From Azonexus sp. (lineage in GTDB: Bacteria; Pseudomonadota; Gammaproteobacteria; Burkholderiales; Rhodocyclaceae), in NCBI GenBank assembly GCA_023150195.1, contig JAKLLI010000057.1, forward strand, positions 1 through 9,035: a stretch of DNA of 9,035 bases, given 5' to 3'. Every line of letters starts with the position of its first letter. The first letter of the stretch is position 1. Shown in pieces: positions 8,091 to 9,035 of this stretch. The notes under the pieces are model-generated. The model saw only the letters and a list, made by a program, of their open reading frames with translations. It ran no database searches and was not told where the DNA came from. The position numbers and the translations under genes were made by a program.

Positions 8091-8111
8091 GGCCCCACCT
8101 GCCGAAAAAGT

Positions 8112-8126
8112 CGCGATTCTATCGCG
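8112..8126. promoter_or_regulatory. Inverted repeat over a candidate -10 of the exported-protein gene
   Basis: CGCGAT and ATCGCG form perfect 6-bp arms around a 3-base centre. Read on the minus strand, 8121 down to 8116 is TAGAAT, a 5/6 match to a sigma-70 -10 box, 25 bp before the ATG at 8090. No good -35 is present 16-18 bp further upstream. The geometry suggests an operator over a promoter, but a 15-bp palindrome can arise by chance. Confidence 0.4.
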
Positions 8127-8165
8127 TGCGTTTCAGGGAAAACGAAAAACCAAGGCCAGCCACCA

Positions 8166-8216
8166 GGTGCCACCGGCACACTGATTGACACAGGGCAAGG
8201 GTGAGGCACCTTACCC
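8166..8216. repeat. Cluster of small inverted repeats
   Basis: GTGCC/GGCAC (8167-8171 and 8175-8179) form a 5-bp stem with a 3-base loop. GGTGCC (8166-8171) can alternatively pair with GGCACC (8205-8210). GGG-AAGG-TG / CA-CCTT-CCC (8193-8216) forms an imperfect hairpin with one bulge and one mismatch. No T-run follows on either strand, so this is not a standard terminator. Confidence 0.35.
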
Positions 8217-8407
8217 ATGCCAACAAGCATCGGCCGCCGAGTCTACTGGCACCCTCTGACGTTCAAGGATTGGCAAGACCGAGTGTGTTGTATCCCAAGA
8301 GACTCGAAAATTACGAAGCAATCACGCCGCGGACGCCCTCGCTGTAAGCACCCTGCAAACCTCTCTGTAAATTGACGGACTGGTCGTCGTTTCGGATTGT
8401 TTTTTGC

Positions 8408-8436
8408 TGGACAAGATGCGGTTTGATATGTACATT
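8408..8436 (+). promoter_or_regulatory. Predicted sigma-70 promoter of yefM-yoeB
   Basis: A TGGACA -35 box (8408-8413, 5/6 match) and a TACATT -10 box (8431-8436, 4/6 match) are separated by exactly 17 bp. The -10 lies inside the operator palindrome, as expected for an autorepressed toxin-antitoxin promoter. Transcription would start near 8443, giving a leader of about 18 bases. Confidence 0.6.
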
Positions 8437-8449
8437 AAGACGTACATAT
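8426..8449. promoter_or_regulatory. yefM-yoeB operator palindrome
   Basis: ATATGTAC (8426-8433) and GTACATAT (8442-8449) are perfect 8-bp inverted arms with an 8-base spacer. They contain the hexamers TGTACA (8429-8434) and CGTACA (8441-8446), centred 12 bp apart. This matches the known E. coli yefM-yoeB operator design, in which paired TGTACA-type motifs at 12-bp spacing bind YefM and the YefM-YoeB complex. It covers the predicted -10 and ends just before the yefM ribosome-binding site (GGAGG, 8452-8456). Confidence 0.8.
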
Positions 8450-8460
8450 TTGGAGGCAAA

Positions 8461-8712
8461 ATGGATGCTTTGACTTACACCACTGTTCGCGCAAACCTTG
8501 CCAGCACAATGGATCGGGTTTGTAATGATCACGAAGCTTTGATTATCACACGCAACGGCGATCAAGCCGTGGTGATGCTCTCGCTCGAAGATTACAAAGC
8601 GCTTGAGGAAACAGCTTATCTTTTGCGCACTCCTGCCAACGCCAAGCGTCTGCTCTCAGCGTTAGTGCAACTGAACACTGGTAAAGGCGTTGAGCGGGAA
8701 TTGGCAAAGTGA
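8461..8712 (+). CDS. yefM: YefM-family antitoxin (Phd/YefM)
   Basis: This 83-aa antitoxin neutralises YoeB by direct binding and represses its own operon. It aligns along its whole length with E. coli YefM as I recall it: YTTVRANLASTM at the N-terminal DNA-binding fold, then ALIITRNGDQAVVMLSLEDY, then the near-identical LEETAYLLRTPANAKRL and TGKGVERELAK in the toxin-binding C-terminal part. The ATG at 8461 is chosen because GGAGG (8452-8456) sits 4 bases upstream and because it matches the family start. An in-frame upstream start at 8404 would place the operator inside the coding region. The stop overlaps the toxin start as GTGA at 8709-8712, ensuring coupled translation with antitoxin first. 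Its GC content (about 48% in a counted line) is well below that of the efflux operon, suggesting horizontal acquisition. Confidence 0.95.
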   Translation: MDALTYTTVRANLASTMDRVCNDHEALIITRNGDQAVVMLSLEDYKALEETAYLLRTPANAKRLLSALVQLNTGKGVERELAK

Positions 8713-8963
8713 AGCTGATTTTCGCGGAGGAGGCATGGGAGGATTACCAGTACTGGCAAAAACAAGACAGGCGGATGGTTGAACGGATAAACAAGCTGAT
8801 CCGTGAAACACAACGCGAACCTTTCGAGGGGGTAGGAAAACCTGAGGCATTGAAGCATGCGCTATCGGGTTTCTGGTCACGCCGCATAACAGACGAGCAC
8901 CGCATGGTGTACCGCGTTGAAGATGATGACCTGTTGATTGCTCAGTTGCGATTTCATTACTGA
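8709..8963 (+). CDS. yoeB: YoeB-family mRNA interferase toxin
   Basis: This 84-aa ribosome-dependent endoribonuclease (Txe/YoeB, RelE superfamily) cleaves mRNA in the ribosomal A site and halts translation when YefM is degraded. The length equals that of E. coli YoeB and the sequence is closely similar throughout (MKLIFAEEAWEDYQYW, PFEGVGKPEALKH, LSGFWSRRITDEHRMVY). The catalytic residues E46, R65, H83 and C-terminal Y84 are all present, so the toxin should be active. The start is the GTG at 8709, which overlaps the antitoxin stop and reproduces the family N-terminus exactly. A rare start codon plus overlap would keep toxin output below antitoxin output. No terminator follows. Confidence 0.96.
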   Translation: MKLIFAEEAWEDYQYWQKQDRRMVERINKLIRETQREPFEGVGKPEALKHALSGFWSRRITDEHRMVYRVEDDDLLIAQLRFHY

Positions 8964-9034
8964 GAAGCTTCAGCGTCTTTCAAACGTCCATACGCAAACA
9001 GCTTATCGAGGAGTGGTTTGGAACGGACCTTTAC
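8957..9034 (-). CDS. Possible 3' end of an unidentified gene converging on yoeB
   Basis: On the minus strand the frame entering at 9034 is open for 25 codons and stops with TAA at 8959-8957, overlapping the last 7 bp of yoeB. The visible peptide ends in KLFAYGRLKDAEASQ and has a natural, mixed composition. The other frame checked on that strand stops early. Twenty-five codons are too few to identify a family or exclude chance, so this is a tentative partial gene. Confidence 0.35.
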   Translation of the reverse strand, partial: VKVRSKPLLDKLFAYGRLKDAEASQ

Positions 9035-9035
9035 G

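Larger units (their letters stand above)
8091..8407. other. Intergenic region between the exported-protein gene and the yefM promoter
   Basis: No gene is supported in this stretch. It contains the 8112-8126 palindrome and a cluster of small GC-rich inverted repeats at 8166-8216. From about 8220 base composition moves toward the lower GC of the toxin-antitoxin module. No tRNA, intrinsic terminator with a T-run or insertion-sequence end is visible. Confidence 0.6.

Noticed and set aside
6924..8204. Plus-strand open frame of 426 codons running from within the kinase across the exported-protein gene.
   Set aside because: Its first part is an out-of-frame shadow of the kinase ATPase domain and the rest is an Arg/His-rich antisense of 7293-8090, whose minus-strand frame has a signal peptide and ribosome-binding site.
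8404..8460. Upstream in-frame start for yefM adding 19 residues.
   Set aside because: It would place the promoter -10 and the operator inside the coding sequence, and it disagrees with the family N-terminus and the GGAGG before 8461.
8960..8975. GAAGCTTC-centred palindrome just after yoeB as a terminator.
   Set aside because: The symmetric core is only 8 bp without a loop and no T-run follows.
1..9035. CRISPR array, tRNA/rRNA gene, insertion sequence or prophage module.
   Set aside because: No spaced direct repeats, cloverleaf, rRNA-like stretch or transposase/integrase motif was seen on reading both strands.

Overview
The window reads as GC-rich Gram-negative (proteobacterial) chromosome, roughly 58-65% GC in the lines I counted by hand across the first 7.3 kb. 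A betaproteobacterium is my best guess: an outer-membrane efflux partner, a DUF3240-type small protein beside a CzcA-like pump, and a QseBC/PmrAB-like two-component pair all fit. Assignment below 'Gram-negative proteobacterium' is inference.

Region 1 (1-7272, all + strand) is one compact heavy-metal resistance locus of the CBA type. In order it holds the 3' part of a periplasmic adaptor (CzcB/CusB-like), a complete RND pump (CzcA/CusA-like, 1029 aa), a 100-aa DUF3240-like protein, a TolC-family outer-membrane channel (CzcC/CusC-like, 408 aa), an OmpR-family response regulator (219 aa) and its membrane sensor kinase (446 aa). Three junctions are ATGA overlaps, one is an 8-bp overlap and the widest gap is 7 bp, so the set is almost certainly co-transcribed and largely translationally coupled. 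Adaptor, pump and channel would form a trans-envelope export complex. The kinase/regulator pair probably senses the metal in the periplasm and controls the operon, whose promoter lies upstream of the window. The pump has the conserved Asp and Glu of TM4 but lacks the extra CzcA-type Asp, and keeps only one of the three CusA metal-pathway methionines, so its substrate cannot be assigned confidently.

Region 2 (7293-8090, - strand) is a convergent gene for an exported 265-aa protein that I do not recognise. It has a convincing signal peptide, a good ribosome-binding site and a candidate -10 box embedded in a perfect inverted repeat.

Region 3 (about 8220-8963) has lower GC (about 48% in two counted lines) and carries a complete yefM-yoeB type II toxin-antitoxin module. 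The toxin keeps all the YoeB catalytic residues. The operator just upstream of yefM has two TGTACA-like hexamers 12 bp apart centre to centre, overlapping the predicted -10, which matches the arrangement described for E. coli yefM-yoeB. The last 72 bases hold a possible 3' end of a minus-strand gene converging on yoeB.

No tRNA, rRNA, CRISPR array, insertion sequence or convincing intrinsic terminator was seen. The genes belong to known families; the less ordinary points are the operon architecture, the pump's mixed selectivity residues, the His-rich patch in the sensor domain and the uncharacterised exported protein.
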